This document shows positions 41,454 through 50,001 of a stretch of 64,000 nucleotides of DNA, piece after piece. The stretch comes from Vibrio fortis. Lineage in GTDB: Bacteria; Pseudomonadota; Gammaproteobacteria; Enterobacterales; Vibrionaceae. The DNA is taken from contig NZ_AP025487.1 of assembly GCF_024347475.1 (NCBI RefSeq), forward strand, positions 2,976,001 through 3,040,000, written 5' to 3'. A model generated the notes under the pieces. It had not been told where the DNA came from, did not search any database, and was given only the letters and a program-made list of their open reading frames with translations. The position numbers were made by a program, and so were the translations under genes. Numbering within the stretch: position 1 is the stretch's first letter; every line of letters starts with the position of its first letter.

Positions 41454-41933
41454 ATGTTTGATATCGCGCTTTACGAACCTGAAATTGCACCTAACACGGG
41501 TAACATCATTCGCCTTTGTGCCAACTGTGGCGCCAACCTACACCTGATTGAACCACTTGGTTTTGATTTAGAAGAGAAAAAAGTACGCCGCGCAGGGTTG
41601 GACTACCATGATCTAGCTCGTGTAAAACGTCACAAGAACCTTGAAGCGTTTCTAGAATATTTAGAGAACGAGCGCGAGGGTGAGTTTCGTATTTTTGCCT
41701 GCACTACCAAAACCACAGGTCATCACGTGGACGCGAAATTCCAACAAGGTGATGTACTGATGTTTGGCCCAGAAACTCGCGGCCTACCAGCCGATCTAAT
41801 TGAAAGCATGCCAATGGAGCAGCGCATCCGCATCCCAATGATGCCCGACGCACGTAGTCTAAACCTATCGAATGCCGTTGCGATCATCGCGTTTGAAGCG
41901 TGGCGACAAATGGGTTTTGAAGGCGCTGTTTAG
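41454..41933 (+). CDS. trmL: tRNA (cytidine/uridine-34-2'-O)-methyltransferase TrmL
   Basis: The 159-residue SPOUT methyltransferase modifies the wobble base of two tRNA-Leu isoacceptors. Family landmarks: start [33 protein letters not shown] (SAM-binding knot) and [18 protein letters not shown]. No strong ribosome-binding site is seen. Convergent with fxsA. Confidence 0.96.
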   Translation: MFDIALYEPEIAPNTGNIIRLCANCGANLHLIEPLGFDLEEKKVRRAGLDYHDLARVKRHKNLEAFLEYLENEREGEFRIFACTTKTTGHHVDAKFQQGDVLMFGPETRGLPADLIESMPMEQRIRIPMMPDARSLNLSNAVAIIAFEAWRQMGFEGAV

Positions 41934-41954
41934 CTAGAAATCGAATATAGACAA

Positions 41955-42003
41955 TAAAAAAGGCTCTCTCCTTTTGTTCTAATAAAGGAGAGAGCCTTTT
42001 TTG
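41955..42003. terminator. Bidirectional terminator between trmL and fxsA
   Basis: A long stem AAAAGGCTCTCTCCTTT / AAAGGAGAGAGCCTTTT is flanked by A and T runs. Confidence 0.93.
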
Positions 42004-42018
42004 ATGGTGGGATAGAAA

Positions 42019-42561
42019 TTAGTTCAAACGGTTACGATCGTTGTTATCGTCGTCTTTCTTCTCAAACTCACCCTCGAAGGTGTTTCCGCCTTTCGATTGG
42101 TCAAATGGGTCTTGCTTAAACGAACCTGAGTTGAATGGGTCATCTCCAAATGGGCTCTGACCAAAACCAGCATGACCACCAGCATGGAAGCCACCGGATA
42201 CATTCTTCACCACCATTTTTTCCATCAGCTTTTTCGCGATAGCGGCGCGCGGCGCAGGCAACAATACCAACATACCTAAAGCATCAGTCATAAAACCTGG
42301 GGTTAATAGCAATACACCCGCCACAGCAAGCATAACGCCCTCAAGAATTTGTTGCGCTGGCATTTCGCCTTGCTGCAGACGACCTTGCACCGACATTAAT
42401 GTCTGAATGCCTTGGCTACGTACCAGAGACGCACCAACAAATGCCGTCACTAACACCAAAGCGATTGTTGGCCACAATCCTAAGAAGCCACCAACTTGAA
42501 TAAATAAGCCGATCTCAATGATAGGCACAAAGATAAATAGTAATAATAAGATAGGAAACAC
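42019..42561 (-). CDS. fxsA: FxsA family membrane protein
   Basis: The 180-residue inner-membrane protein is named for suppressing exclusion of phage T7 by F when overproduced in E. coli; its normal role is unknown. Hydrophobic segments at about 1-45 and 75-100 contain EIGLFIQVGGFLGLWPT and LLTPGFMTDALG, conserved in the family. The tail is polar with repeated acidic/Gly segments. GTG 42561 is chosen because AAGGAGG lies 4 bases upstream; an ATG at 42606 would precede that site. Confidence 0.9.
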   Translation of the reverse strand: MFPILLLLFIFVPIIEIGLFIQVGGFLGLWPTIALVLVTAFVGASLVRSQGIQTLMSVQGRLQQGEMPAQQILEGVMLAVAGVLLLTPGFMTDALGMLVLLPAPRAAIAKKLMEKMVVKNVSGGFHAGGHAGFGQSPFGDDPFNSGSFKQDPFDQSKGGNTFEGEFEKKDDDNNDRNRLN

Positions 42562-42724
42562 AAGCCCTCCTTTGTTGTGTTCAGTGTACGTTGAAAGCTG
42601 TATCAATCACAAATTTATCCTGTAAATAAGCGTGTCCCATCTTCAAAAAATAGTTTGCAAAAGATTGACGAAACAAAAGCAAAAAAGGTGATCAACTTAC
42701 TATTTTTATGCGCTAGGTACAGTA

Positions 42725-42739
42725 TTATGTGCCACATAA
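42725..42739. promoter_or_regulatory. Perfect 15-base palindrome upstream of aspA
   Basis: TTATGTG-C-CACATAA lies 106 bases before aspA. It is not a CRP site (the TGTGA/TCACA spacing is wrong). It could be an operator for an unidentified regulator. Confidence 0.35.
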
Positions 42740-42844
42740 GTCAGGACGGATTTATCAGCCCAAAATTCTAGTGAACGGAGTTTCGCGTAACGAATAGGCT
42801 AATAACTAACTATATTATCAGAATAATTCTCTAAGGATCCTGTT

Positions 42845-44296
42845 ATGGCTACTCAATCTAAAGCTCCTGTTGAAGCTCCTCAAGCCACTCGTCTCGAAGA
42901 AGATCTATTAGGTCAACGTCATGTTCCGGCTGATGCTTACTACGGCATCCACACTCTACGCGCTATCGAAAACTTTAACATCTCAAGTGTAACTATCTCA
43001 GACGTACCTGAGTTTGTGCGCGGTATGGTGATGACGAAGAAAGCTGCTGCTTTAGCAAACAAGGAGTTAGGTGTAATTCCAAGTGAAGTAGCGAAGCACA
43101 TCATCGCAGCATGTGACCTTATCCTAGATACGGGTAAGTGCATGGACCAATTCCCTTCTGACGTGTTCCAAGGCGGTGCTGGTACTTCTGTAAACATGAA
43201 CGCAAACGAAGTGGTTGCGAACGTGGCTCTTGAACTTATGGGCAAAGAGAAAGGCCAATATGAGTTCATCAATCCAAATGACCACGTAAACAAGAGTCAA
43301 TCAACTAACTGTGCATACCCAACGGGTTTCCGTATCTCTGTTTACAACAGTGTACGTAAGCTTATCGATGCTATCGAATACCTAAAAGGTGCATTCGAGC
43401 TTAAGAGCCAAGAGTTCAACACGGTTCTTAAAATGGGTCGTACTCAACTGCAAGACGCAGTGCCGATGACAGTGGGCCAAGAGTTCCACGCTTGGGCAGT
43501 GACGATCAACGAAGAGATCAAAAACCTAGAGTACACATCAAAGCTGCTTCTAGAAGTAAACCTAGGTGCAACTGCGATCGGTACTGGTCTAAACGCAGCA
43601 CAAGGTTACCAAGAGCTAGCGGTTAAACACCTTGCTGAAGTAACTGGCCTAGAAGTTTCTCCAGCAGAAGACCTAATAGAAGCAACGTCAGACTGTGGCG
43701 CATACGTAATGACTCACGGCGCACTGAAGCGTCTAGCGGTTAAACTGTCTAAGATCTGTAACGACCTACGCCTGCTTTCTTCTGGTCCACGCGCGGGTCT
43801 AAACGAGCTGAACCTTCCTGAGCTTCAAGCAGGTTCTTCAATCATGCCGGCTAAAGTAAACCCTGTAGTGCCTGAAGTAGTAAACCAAGTGTGCTTCAAA
43901 GTACTCGGTAACGACAACACGGTTTCTTTCGCAGCAGAAGGCGGTCAGCTTCAACTGAACGTAATGGAACCTGTCATTGCACAAAGCATGTTTGAGTCTC
44001 TAGACATTCTAACTAATGCTTGTGTGAACCTACGTGACAAGTGTGTTGATGGCATTACCGTGAACAAAGAAGTGTGTGAAGCGCACGTGTTTAACTCTAT
44101 CGGTATCGTAACTTACCTAAACCCATACATTGGCCACCATGAGGGTGACATCGTTGGTAAGATTTGTGCAGAAACCGGCAAGAGCGTTCGCGATGTGGTT
44201 CTAGAACGCGGTCTTCTAACTGAAGAAGAACTTGATGACATTTTCTCAGTTGAAAACTTGATGCGTCCTCAGTATAAAGGCAAACGCTACGAGTAA
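42845..44296 (+). CDS. aspA: Aspartate ammonia-lyase
   Basis: The 483-residue aspartase converts aspartate to fumarate and ammonia. The superfamily signature is [11 protein letters not shown] and the substrate motif [15 protein letters not shown] precedes ATG 42845. The dicarboxylate exchanger dcuA follows, the classic aspA-dcuA pairing that feeds fumarate respiration; a terminator and 176 bases lie between, so dcuA may also have its own promoter. Confidence 0.97.
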   Translation: MATQSKAPVEAPQATRLEEDLLGQRHVPADAYYGIHTLRAIENFNISSVTISDVPEFVRGMVMTKKAAALANKELGVIPSEVAKHIIAACDLILDTGKCMDQFPSDVFQGGAGTSVNMNANEVVANVALELMGKEKGQYEFINPNDHVNKSQSTNCAYPTGFRISVYNSVRKLIDAIEYLKGAFELKSQEFNTVLKMGRTQLQDAVPMTVGQEFHAWAVTINEEIKNLEYTSKLLLEVNLGATAIGTGLNAAQGYQELAVKHLAEVTGLEVSPAEDLIEATSDCGAYVMTHGALKRLAVKLSKICNDLRLLSSGPRAGLNELNLPELQAGSSIMPAKVNPVVPEVVNQVCFKVLGNDNTVSFAAEGGQLQLNVMEPVIAQSMFESLDILTNACVNLRDKCVDGITVNKEVCEAHVFNSIGIVTYLNPYIGHHEGDIVGKICAETGKSVRDVVLERGLLTEEELDDIFSVENLMRPQYKGKRYE

Positions 44297-44306
44297 GTTT
44301 GAATGT

Positions 44307-44332
44307 AGGGCTCCCAACGGAGCCCTTTTTTA
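44307..44332 (+). terminator. Terminator downstream of aspA
   Basis: The stem GGGCTCC / GGAGCCC with loop CAAC is followed by TTTTTT. Confidence 0.88.
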
Positions 44333-44370
44333 GTCTCGAAAACGATTAACCATAAATTTGGAGTGGTTTT

Positions 44371-44421
44371 ATGGCGAGACAAATTCTTACAGTGGCTTCT
44401 AGCCAAGGTTCTATTATTTGA
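44371..44421 (+). CDS. Possible 16-codon leader ORF before dcuA
   Basis: ATG 44371 with GGAG 7 bases upstream opens a frame of 16 codons (MARQILTVASSQGSII) and ends in TGA 52 bases before dcuA. It has a proper ribosome-binding site and sits in the dcuA leader, but such short frames arise easily by chance. It has no recognised relatives. Confidence 0.25.
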   Translation: MARQILTVASSQGSII

Positions 44422-44472
44422 ACACTCAGTGGCGAGTTTTCAGATAATAAAATCTAAAAATGAGGTGTTACT

Positions 44473-45780
44473 ATGATTGCAGTAGAACTGTTCGTTGTCC
44501 TACTCTTTATCTTTTTAGGGGCCAGAATTGGCGGTATTGGCATCGGCTTTGCCGGTGGTGCAGGTGTTATCGCACTGTCGCTGATTCTTGGCGTTCCAAC
44601 CAGTCAATCTTTTATCCCAATTGACGTTATTCTGATCATCATGTCAGTTATCACTGCTATTGCAGCTATGCAGGTCGCAGGTGGTATGGACTGGTTAGTT
44701 CAGATTGCAGAAAACTTTTTACGCAAACATCCTGAGCGCATTACTTTCTATGCACCGATCGTGACGTTCTTGATGACACTAATGGCCGGTACAGGTCACA
44801 CAGCGTTCTCGACTCTACCTGTAATTGCAGAAGTAGCGAAAGGCCAAGGTGTTCGTCCATCTCGTCCATTATCTATTGCAGTTGTCGCATCTCAGATTGC
44901 GATCACCGCTTCACCAATCTCAGCGGCGGTTGTTGCTTTTGCTGCGATGCTAGCGCCATTTGGTGTGGATTACCTAACACTACTAATGGTGTGCATCCCA
45001 ACGACTTTCATCGCATGTATGGTTGGTGCAGTTGTTGCGAACTACATGGGCAGTGAGCTTAAAGACGATCCTGTATACCAAGAGCGTCTAGAGAAAGGCC
45101 TAATCAAGCTAGCAACAGAAGAGAAACGCGAGATCCTACCTACAGCGAAGAAAGCGACTTACATCTTCCTAGCGGCTATCGGCTTTGTGGTTTGCTACGC
45201 AGCGGCGATCTCTAGCTCTGTGGGTCTAATCGAAAACCCTGCACTAGGCCGTAACGAAGCGATCATGTCTGTGATGCTAGCAGCAGCGGCTGCGATTGTA
45301 CTGTTCACTAAAATCGATGCAGCGAAGATCTCTTCAGCACCAACATTCCGTTCAGGTATGACAGCGTGTGTGTGTGTACTTGGTGTGGCTTGGTTAGGTT
45401 CAACGTTTGTAAACGCGCACGTTGCAGAGATCAAAGATGTGGCGGGTGCATTACTGTCTGACTACCCATGGATGCTAGCACTGGTTCTATTCTTTGCTTC
45501 TATGCTGCTTTACTCTCAAGGCGCAACAACCGTTGCTCTTATGCCTGCAGCACTGGCAATTGGCGTAGCGCCTCTAACTGCGGTAGCGTCATTTGCAGCA
45601 GTAAGTGCTCTGTTCGTTCTTCCAACTTACCCAACTCTGCTTGCAGCGGTTGAGATGGATGACACAGGCTCAACCCGTATCGGCAACCTTGTGTTCAACC
45701 ACCCATTCTTTATTCCGGGTGTGGTAACTATCGCAACAGCGGTTGCGCTTGGCTTTGGCTTCGGTGGCTTGTTCATCTAA
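44473..45780 (+). CDS. dcuA: Anaerobic C4-dicarboxylate transporter DcuA
   Basis: The 435-residue Dcu-family inner-membrane antiporter exchanges fumarate, aspartate or malate for succinate. It starts MIAVELFVVLLFIFLGARIGGIGIGFAGG and has ten or so hydrophobic helices, with FLMTLMAGTGHTAFSTLPVIAEVAKG conserved. GAGGTG precedes ATG 44473. Works with AspA encoded just upstream. Confidence 0.96.
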   Translation: MIAVELFVVLLFIFLGARIGGIGIGFAGGAGVIALSLILGVPTSQSFIPIDVILIIMSVITAIAAMQVAGGMDWLVQIAENFLRKHPERITFYAPIVTFLMTLMAGTGHTAFSTLPVIAEVAKGQGVRPSRPLSIAVVASQIAITASPISAAVVAFAAMLAPFGVDYLTLLMVCIPTTFIACMVGAVVANYMGSELKDDPVYQERLEKGLIKLATEEKREILPTAKKATYIFLAAIGFVVCYAAAISSSVGLIENPALGRNEAIMSVMLAAAAAIVLFTKIDAAKISSAPTFRSGMTACVCVLGVAWLGSTFVNAHVAEIKDVAGALLSDYPWMLALVLFFASMLLYSQGATTVALMPAALAIGVAPLTAVASFAAVSALFVLPTYPTLLAAVEMDDTGSTRIGNLVFNHPFFIPGVVTIATAVALGFGFGGLFI

Positions 45781-45802
45781 TCAGAATCAATCAGTTAACT
45801 TT

Positions 45803-45830
45803 AAAAGGAAGCTTCGGCTTCCTTTTTTTG
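45803..45830 (+). terminator. Terminator downstream of dcuA
   Basis: The stem AAAGGAAGC-TTCG-GCTTCCTTT is followed by TTTT. Confidence 0.9.
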
Positions 45831-45916
45831 TTTCACAACAACCATGAAGCCTCTCTTGGTATAACCAAAACATTTTTAGAATAAAAGCGGCAATTTGAAA
45901 CTTATTAGTCAGCAAT

Positions 45917-45957
45917 AAGGTCTGATTAAGTTAATATCGCTGTTAACTTAATCAAGA
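45917..45957 (+). promoter_or_regulatory. Hairpin between Shine-Dalgarno and start codon of dsbD
   Basis: AAGG (45917-45920) is followed after two bases by a perfect 12-base inverted repeat, TGATTAAGTTAA (45923-45934) and TTAACTTAATCA (45943-45954), loop TATCGCTG. Two bases later comes ATG 45957. No other ribosome-binding sequence lies near the ATG. If the hairpin forms, AAGG comes within about 4 bases of the start. Confidence 0.6.
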
Positions 45958-47777
45958 TGACTTCACTTATGCGCGCATTTCTCATCACGCTGTGTGTTGG
46001 ACTGCTTAGTTTGTCCCATTCAGCCTATGCTCTCTTTGGTAATAACGACCAAGGACTTGAACTCAACTCAGCCAATAGCTTTGTTCCTGTTGATCAAGCA
46101 TTCCCTTTTAACTACTACCAGCAAGACGGCAAGGTCCTTATAGACTGGCAAGTAAAAGAGGGTTACTACCTCTATCAGCACAGTCTTGATTTTACGGGTA
46201 AAAACCTCGCGATCGGCTCAGTCGAAATTGAAAACGGACAGCCATATCAAGACGAGTTTTTTGGTGAGGTAAGCATTTACACTCAACCACTGTTTGTGCA
46301 AGTTCCACTACAAAGCTACCAAGATGGTTCTCAGCTTATCGTTAAGTATCAGGGCTGTGCCAAAGCTGGGTTCTGTTACCCACCCGAAATTCGTGTCATT
46401 GATATCGAGCCATTTACGCCATCAGCAGACGTAGCCAATGCTTCAAATACAACGGCCAATAACGAAACATCAGAGCAGGCAACTTCAACACCTCTCGCGG
46501 AAGAACGCAGCGCGGCTCCAGTTTCAAAAGAAGCAGGACTTGCTGAACAGCTTAGCGACAGTTGGTGGACGCCATTACTATTCTTAGCTCTCGGTGTTGG
46601 CCTTGCCTTTACACCATGTGTACTGCCGATGTATCCGATTCTGACGGGCATTGTGTTGGGTGGCGGAAAGCTAAGCCAAGGCCGTGCACTGATGCTGTCG
46701 TTCATTTATGTACAGGGGATGGCACTGACCTACACCCTACTGGGTCTTGTTGTAGCATCGGCTGGCATGCAATTCCAAGCCGCAATGCAGCACCCTTATG
46801 TACTGATGGGCCTAAGTATCCTATTTGTGGCGCTGGCACTGTCGATGTTTGGTGTCTACAACCTACAGCTTCCTAGCAGTGTTCAGACTTGGCTCAATAA
46901 CCAGAGCAATAAGCAGCAAGGCGGTAATACTCTAGGTGTGTTTGCGATGGGTGCGATCTCTGGCTTGGTGTGCTCACCATGTACCACCGCACCTCTCTCT
47001 GGTGCTCTACTTTATGTGGCACAAAGTGGTGATCTGTTTACTGGTGGTATTGCCCTGTATACATTAGCAATGGGGATGGGTATTCCACTGATGCTAGTTG
47101 CAGTATTTGGCAATAAACTGCTACCAAAAGCGGGCAGCTGGATGGACAAGGTCAAAATCGTGTTTGGCTTTATTCTACTGGCAGCCCCTATCTTCCTATT
47201 AGAGCGCATTATCCCTGAGTTTTGGGCAACGGTATTGTGGTCAACATTGGGCTTTGTTGCTTTTGGTTGGCTGTATCACAGCAAAAACTCTCTGCCATTT
47301 GGTGGTTGGAAACAGAGCGCAGTCGGTATTATTGCCATGCTTGGTTTATTCGCATCAGCACAACCGGCTCTGAATTATTGGTTTGCAGAGAAGAGTGTTG
47401 AGCAGGTTGCTCAAATTGAGTTTGCTCGTATCAATACCGTTGAGGAGCTTGAGATCCAGCTTATCGAGGCGAAGAAGCTTGGTAAGCCAGTGATGCTCGA
47501 CTTCTATGCTGATTGGTGTGTGGCATGTAAAGAGTTCGAGAAGTACACCTTCCATCAAGCCGATGTTGAAAATAAGCTTTCTGGTTTTGTTCTACTGCAA
47601 GCTGATGTGACGAAAAACTTACCTCAAGACATTGAACTGCTTAAACAAATGCAGGTGCTAGGTTTGCCAACTATTGAGTTCTGGGACGGTAAGGGTAACC
47701 ATGTTCCAAATGCTCGAGTAACGGGTTTTATGAACGCCGAAACCTTCTTACAACACATGCAAAACCACCAGCTATAG
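45957..47777 (+). CDS. dsbD: Thiol:disulfide interchange protein DsbD
   Basis: The 606-residue inner-membrane protein carries electrons from cytoplasmic thioredoxin to periplasmic DsbC and DsbG. Signal peptide (1-25), N-terminal immunoglobulin-like domain with Cys134/Cys140 ([13 protein letters not shown]), central eight-helix domain with cysteines in [10 protein letters not shown] and [11 protein letters not shown], and a C-terminal thioredoxin-like domain with Cys521/Cys524 (DWCVACKEF). All three redox centres are intact. A second ATG at 45969 is possible. The start-codon context is unusual (see the hairpin entry). Confidence 0.97.
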   Translation: MTSLMRAFLITLCVGLLSLSHSAYALFGNNDQGLELNSANSFVPVDQAFPFNYYQQDGKVLIDWQVKEGYYLYQHSLDFTGKNLAIGSVEIENGQPYQDEFFGEVSIYTQPLFVQVPLQSYQDGSQLIVKYQGCAKAGFCYPPEIRVIDIEPFTPSADVANASNTTANNETSEQATSTPLAEERSAAPVSKEAGLAEQLSDSWWTPLLFLALGVGLAFTPCVLPMYPILTGIVLGGGKLSQGRALMLSFIYVQGMALTYTLLGLVVASAGMQFQAAMQHPYVLMGLSILFVALALSMFGVYNLQLPSSVQTWLNNQSNKQQGGNTLGVFAMGAISGLVCSPCTTAPLSGALLYVAQSGDLFTGGIALYTLAMGMGIPLMLVAVFGNKLLPKAGSWMDKVKIVFGFILLAAPIFLLERIIPEFWATVLWSTLGFVAFGWLYHSKNSLPFGGWKQSAVGIIAMLGLFASAQPALNYWFAEKSVEQVAQIEFARINTVEELEIQLIEAKKLGKPVMLDFYADWCVACKEFEKYTFHQADVENKLSGFVLLQADVTKNLPQDIELLKQMQVLGLPTIEFWDGKGNHVPNARVTGFMNAETFLQHMQNHQL

Positions 47778-47799
47778 CTACGCTGGCTGGATAAAATAC

Positions 47800-47850
47800 G
47801 AGCCACGTTTTATTTCTCAAATGAGAGCTGAAACGTGGCTTTTACATTTT
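47800..47850 (+). terminator. Terminator downstream of dsbD
   Basis: AGCCACGTTT (47801-47810) pairs with AAACGTGGCT (47831-47840), with an inner TCTCA/TGAGA stem, followed by T-rich sequence. Confidence 0.8.
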
Positions 47851-47971
47851 TATAAAACCTTTCCATACCCGCCTCTCAGCAAAAGTGGATATGCTTCAGA
47901 CTTTTAGTGCATAAATATTGTCCGCATAGTCAATCGGGTCAATAATAAATGTTAACTAAATTGTTAAAAGT

Positions 47972-48616
47972 ATGAACGTCATGGACTCGACCTATACCAT
48001 CATCATTGCTGATGACCACCCTCTGTTTCGTAACGCCTTGTTTCAGTCAGTGCATATGGCGATCAGTGGCGCGAACCTTCTAGAAGCGGATTCTTTAGAT
48101 GCTTTGCTGGCACTACTCAAGAAAGAAGACGAGCCAGATCTGCTACTACTCGACCTCAAAATGCCGGGTGCTAATGGCATGTCGGGACTTATTCAACTGA
48201 GAGCTGAATACCCAGATCTACCTATCGTGGTTATCTCTGCCAGCGAAGACGCTAGCGTTGTAACTCAGGTGAAGAGTCACGGTGCATTTGGCTTTATCCC
48301 TAAATCAAGTGATATGCGCGAACTCGTTAGCGCTCTCAATCAGGTCTTAAATGGCGACCCCTTCTTCCCTGAAGGCTTAATCACCAACAATGCTGCATGC
48401 AGCGATTTGGCGGAAAAAATTGCGACCCTAACACCACAGCAATACAAGGTTTTAGGGATGTTGTCTGATGGTCTGCTTAACAAACAAATTGCCTATGAAC
48501 TCAATGTTTCTGAAGCAACCATCAAAGCCCATATGACTGCTATCTTCCGTAAACTGGACGTGAAAAACCGTACTCAAGCGGTGATCTTGTTGCAGCAAAT
48601 GGAGACCGAAAGTTAA
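47972..48616 (+). CDS. crbR: NarL/LuxR-family response regulator, CrbR type
   Basis: The 214-residue regulator has a receiver (phosphoacceptor Asp61 in LLLLDLKMPGANG) and a C-terminal LuxR-type helix-turn-helix (LTPQQYKVLGMLSDGLLNKQIAYELNVSEATIKAHM, about 150-190). In V. cholerae CrbR, with the kinase CrbS, switches on acs and acetate uptake. The assignment rests on sequence type and on this locus holding crbS, actP and acs. The start may be ATG 47972 or 47981. Its own kinase is not adjacent but lies about 6 kb away at 53748-57179. Confidence 0.82.
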   Translation: MNVMDSTYTIIIADDHPLFRNALFQSVHMAISGANLLEADSLDALLALLKKEDEPDLLLLDLKMPGANGMSGLIQLRAEYPDLPIVVISASEDASVVTQVKSHGAFGFIPKSSDMRELVSALNQVLNGDPFFPEGLITNNAACSDLAEKIATLTPQQYKVLGMLSDGLLNKQIAYELNVSEATIKAHMTAIFRKLDVKNRTQAVILLQQMETES

Positions 48617-48667
48617 CCTTTTTCGCAACATCTCACACAGTGATGACTTAAAAGGAATAATAGCCGC

Positions 48668-48673
48668 TATAAT
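48668..48673 (+). promoter_or_regulatory. Predicted -10 of marC within a long inverted repeat
   Basis: The consensus TATAAT (48668-48673) has a weak TGACTT 18 bases upstream. It is embedded in an inverted repeat AGCCGCTA (48662-48669) / TAGCGGCT (48690-48697). That repeat could end crbR transcription weakly or serve as an operator. Confidence 0.45.
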
Positions 48674-48731
48674 TTAAGCACTGCGAAATTAGCGGCTTCA
48701 TCCCTCTGTCATTAACTCTGGGAGATTATCC

Positions 48732-49358
48732 TTGCTTACTAGTATCATCATTACTCAATTTGTCGTTCTTTGGGCGGTCATCGACCCAATTGGCTCCGTT
48801 CCTGTTTATCTATCACAAACACAGCATCTAACACCTAAACAGCGCCGCGCCGTTGCCCTTAAAGCGATCGCCATCGCCACTGGTGTACTGCTCTTTTTCC
48901 TTATCGCAGGCCAATTGCTTCTAGAAGCGATGCAGATCCCACTACCCGCCTTCCAAGCTGCTGGCGGACTCGTGCTGCTGCTGTTTGCGTTGACCATGAT
49001 TTTTGGTGAGAGTAAGCCAGAGCAAGAACAGAAGATCTCAGAAGAGGTGTGCAGTAAGCAACTTTCCGATCTTGCCGTTTACCCACTGGCTATCCCTTCT
49101 ATTGCCTCACCTGGCGCTATGATGGCGATTGTGATGCTGACGGACAATAATCGTTACTCATTGATCGACCAGAGTATTACCGCGGGTGTTATGGTGTTAG
49201 TGCTGGTTATCACCTTATTGCTGCTACTGGGCGCCACGAAGATCCAGAAGGTGATTGGGAATGTCGGCGCCGCCATCATCAGCCGTGTCATGGGACTTAT
49301 TCTTGCAGCGGTTGCAGTAAACAACCTCCTGATGGGTATCAAAGACTTCTATCTGTAA
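48732..49358 (+). CDS. MarC family integral membrane protein
   Basis: The 208-residue protein has six hydrophobic segments and the family motif VVLWAVIDPIGSVPVYLS at the start and YPLAIPSIASPGAMMA in the middle. MarC/UPF0056 proteins have no proven function despite the multiple-antibiotic-resistance name. TTG 48732 is the start: GGGAG lies 8 bases upstream and no ATG is available without losing the first conserved helix. Sits between crbR and the acetate symporter pair. Confidence 0.85.
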   Translation: MLTSIIITQFVVLWAVIDPIGSVPVYLSQTQHLTPKQRRAVALKAIAIATGVLLFFLIAGQLLLEAMQIPLPAFQAAGGLVLLLFALTMIFGESKPEQEQKISEEVCSKQLSDLAVYPLAIPSIASPGAMMAIVMLTDNNRYSLIDQSITAGVMVLVLVITLLLLLGATKIQKVIGNVGAAIISRVMGLILAAVAVNNLLMGIKDFYL

Positions 49359-49723
49359 AGTTTGATCGCCTTACAACATGGTTTGCTCTCAGCTTCAGCT
49401 TAGTTGAGAGCAGTGCCACTCCACTCATTTCCCCAAGAACACCTTCAAACAACCTCTCTTTCATCAACACAAAAAAATCCTCTTCCTTTTGAGTTTTCGC
49501 TCATCAAAAAGAGCCATTTCGTTAGACCTTTGGCTAATTTAACAACATTGTAACATCACATTTTTGAGTTAACTTGCGTTCTACCCCCCATAAAACAGCG
49601 ACTTTCTAAACTTTTCGCCCCGACTAAAGTTGCACAGATCCCTTGACTTATCCTTGCTACATTTCAAATCGTAACATTACGTTAACACAAACATTCTACG
49701 GAATCGGAATAAAGGAGAAGGCA
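49359..49723 (+). other. Intergenic control region of the acetate symporter pair
   Basis: This 365-base stretch has no gene. It contains a hairpin GCTCTCAGCT / AGTTGAGAGC (49385-49411, no T-run, possibly a weak end for marC), the heptamer CTAAAGT (49624-49630), a small palindrome CGTAA-CA-TTACG (49670-49681) and AGGAG before the DUF4212 start. I cannot place a convincing sigma-70 promoter. Confidence 0.5.
49622..49630 (+). promoter_or_regulatory. Candidate CrbR box upstream of DUF4212-actP
   Basis: GACTAAAGT, 94 bases before the DUF4212 start, recurs before the DUF294 gene and acs. It is proposed as a site for CrbR from this recurrence only. Confidence 0.4.
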
Positions 49724-49990
49724 ATGGCGTTCGAATCAACAGAACATGCTCAAGCCTATTGGAAGGAAAACTTGGGAATTATGGGGACTCTGCTGGCCAT
49801 CTGGTTTGCAGTGTCTTACGGCGCTGGCATCTTATTTGTCGATGCGCTTAACACCGTACAACTAGGCGGTTTCAAGCTAGGGTTTTGGTTCGCTCAACAA
49901 GGGTCGATCTACACCTTTGTCGCCTTAATCTTTATTTACGTAGTGCGTATGAATGCGCTCGACAAGAAATACAACGTACAGGAAGACTAG
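49724..49990 (+). CDS. DUF4212 small subunit of sodium:solute symporter
   Basis: The 88-residue protein has two membrane helices (about 24-46 and 58-78) and matches the DUF4212/symporter small subunit family that is always encoded just before an ActP-like symporter. AGGAG lies 8 bases before ATG 49724; a longer frame from 49643 is not supported. The gap to actP is 11 bases, so the pair is co-translated. Confidence 0.88.
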   Translation: MAFESTEHAQAYWKENLGIMGTLLAIWFAVSYGAGILFVDALNTVQLGGFKLGFWFAQQGSIYTFVALIFIYVVRMNALDKKYNVQED

Positions 49991-50001
49991 AGGTTTAGAA
50001 C

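Noticed and set aside
42940..43293. 117-codon frame antisense to aspA
   Set aside because: Shadow of the strongly biased aspA codons; no known protein and no promoter.
49643..49671. Sigma-70 or sigma-54 promoter of the symporter pair at TTGACT
   Set aside because: TTGACT is a good -35 but no acceptable -10 lies 16-18 bases downstream, and the sigma-54 GG/GC spacing is also wrong.
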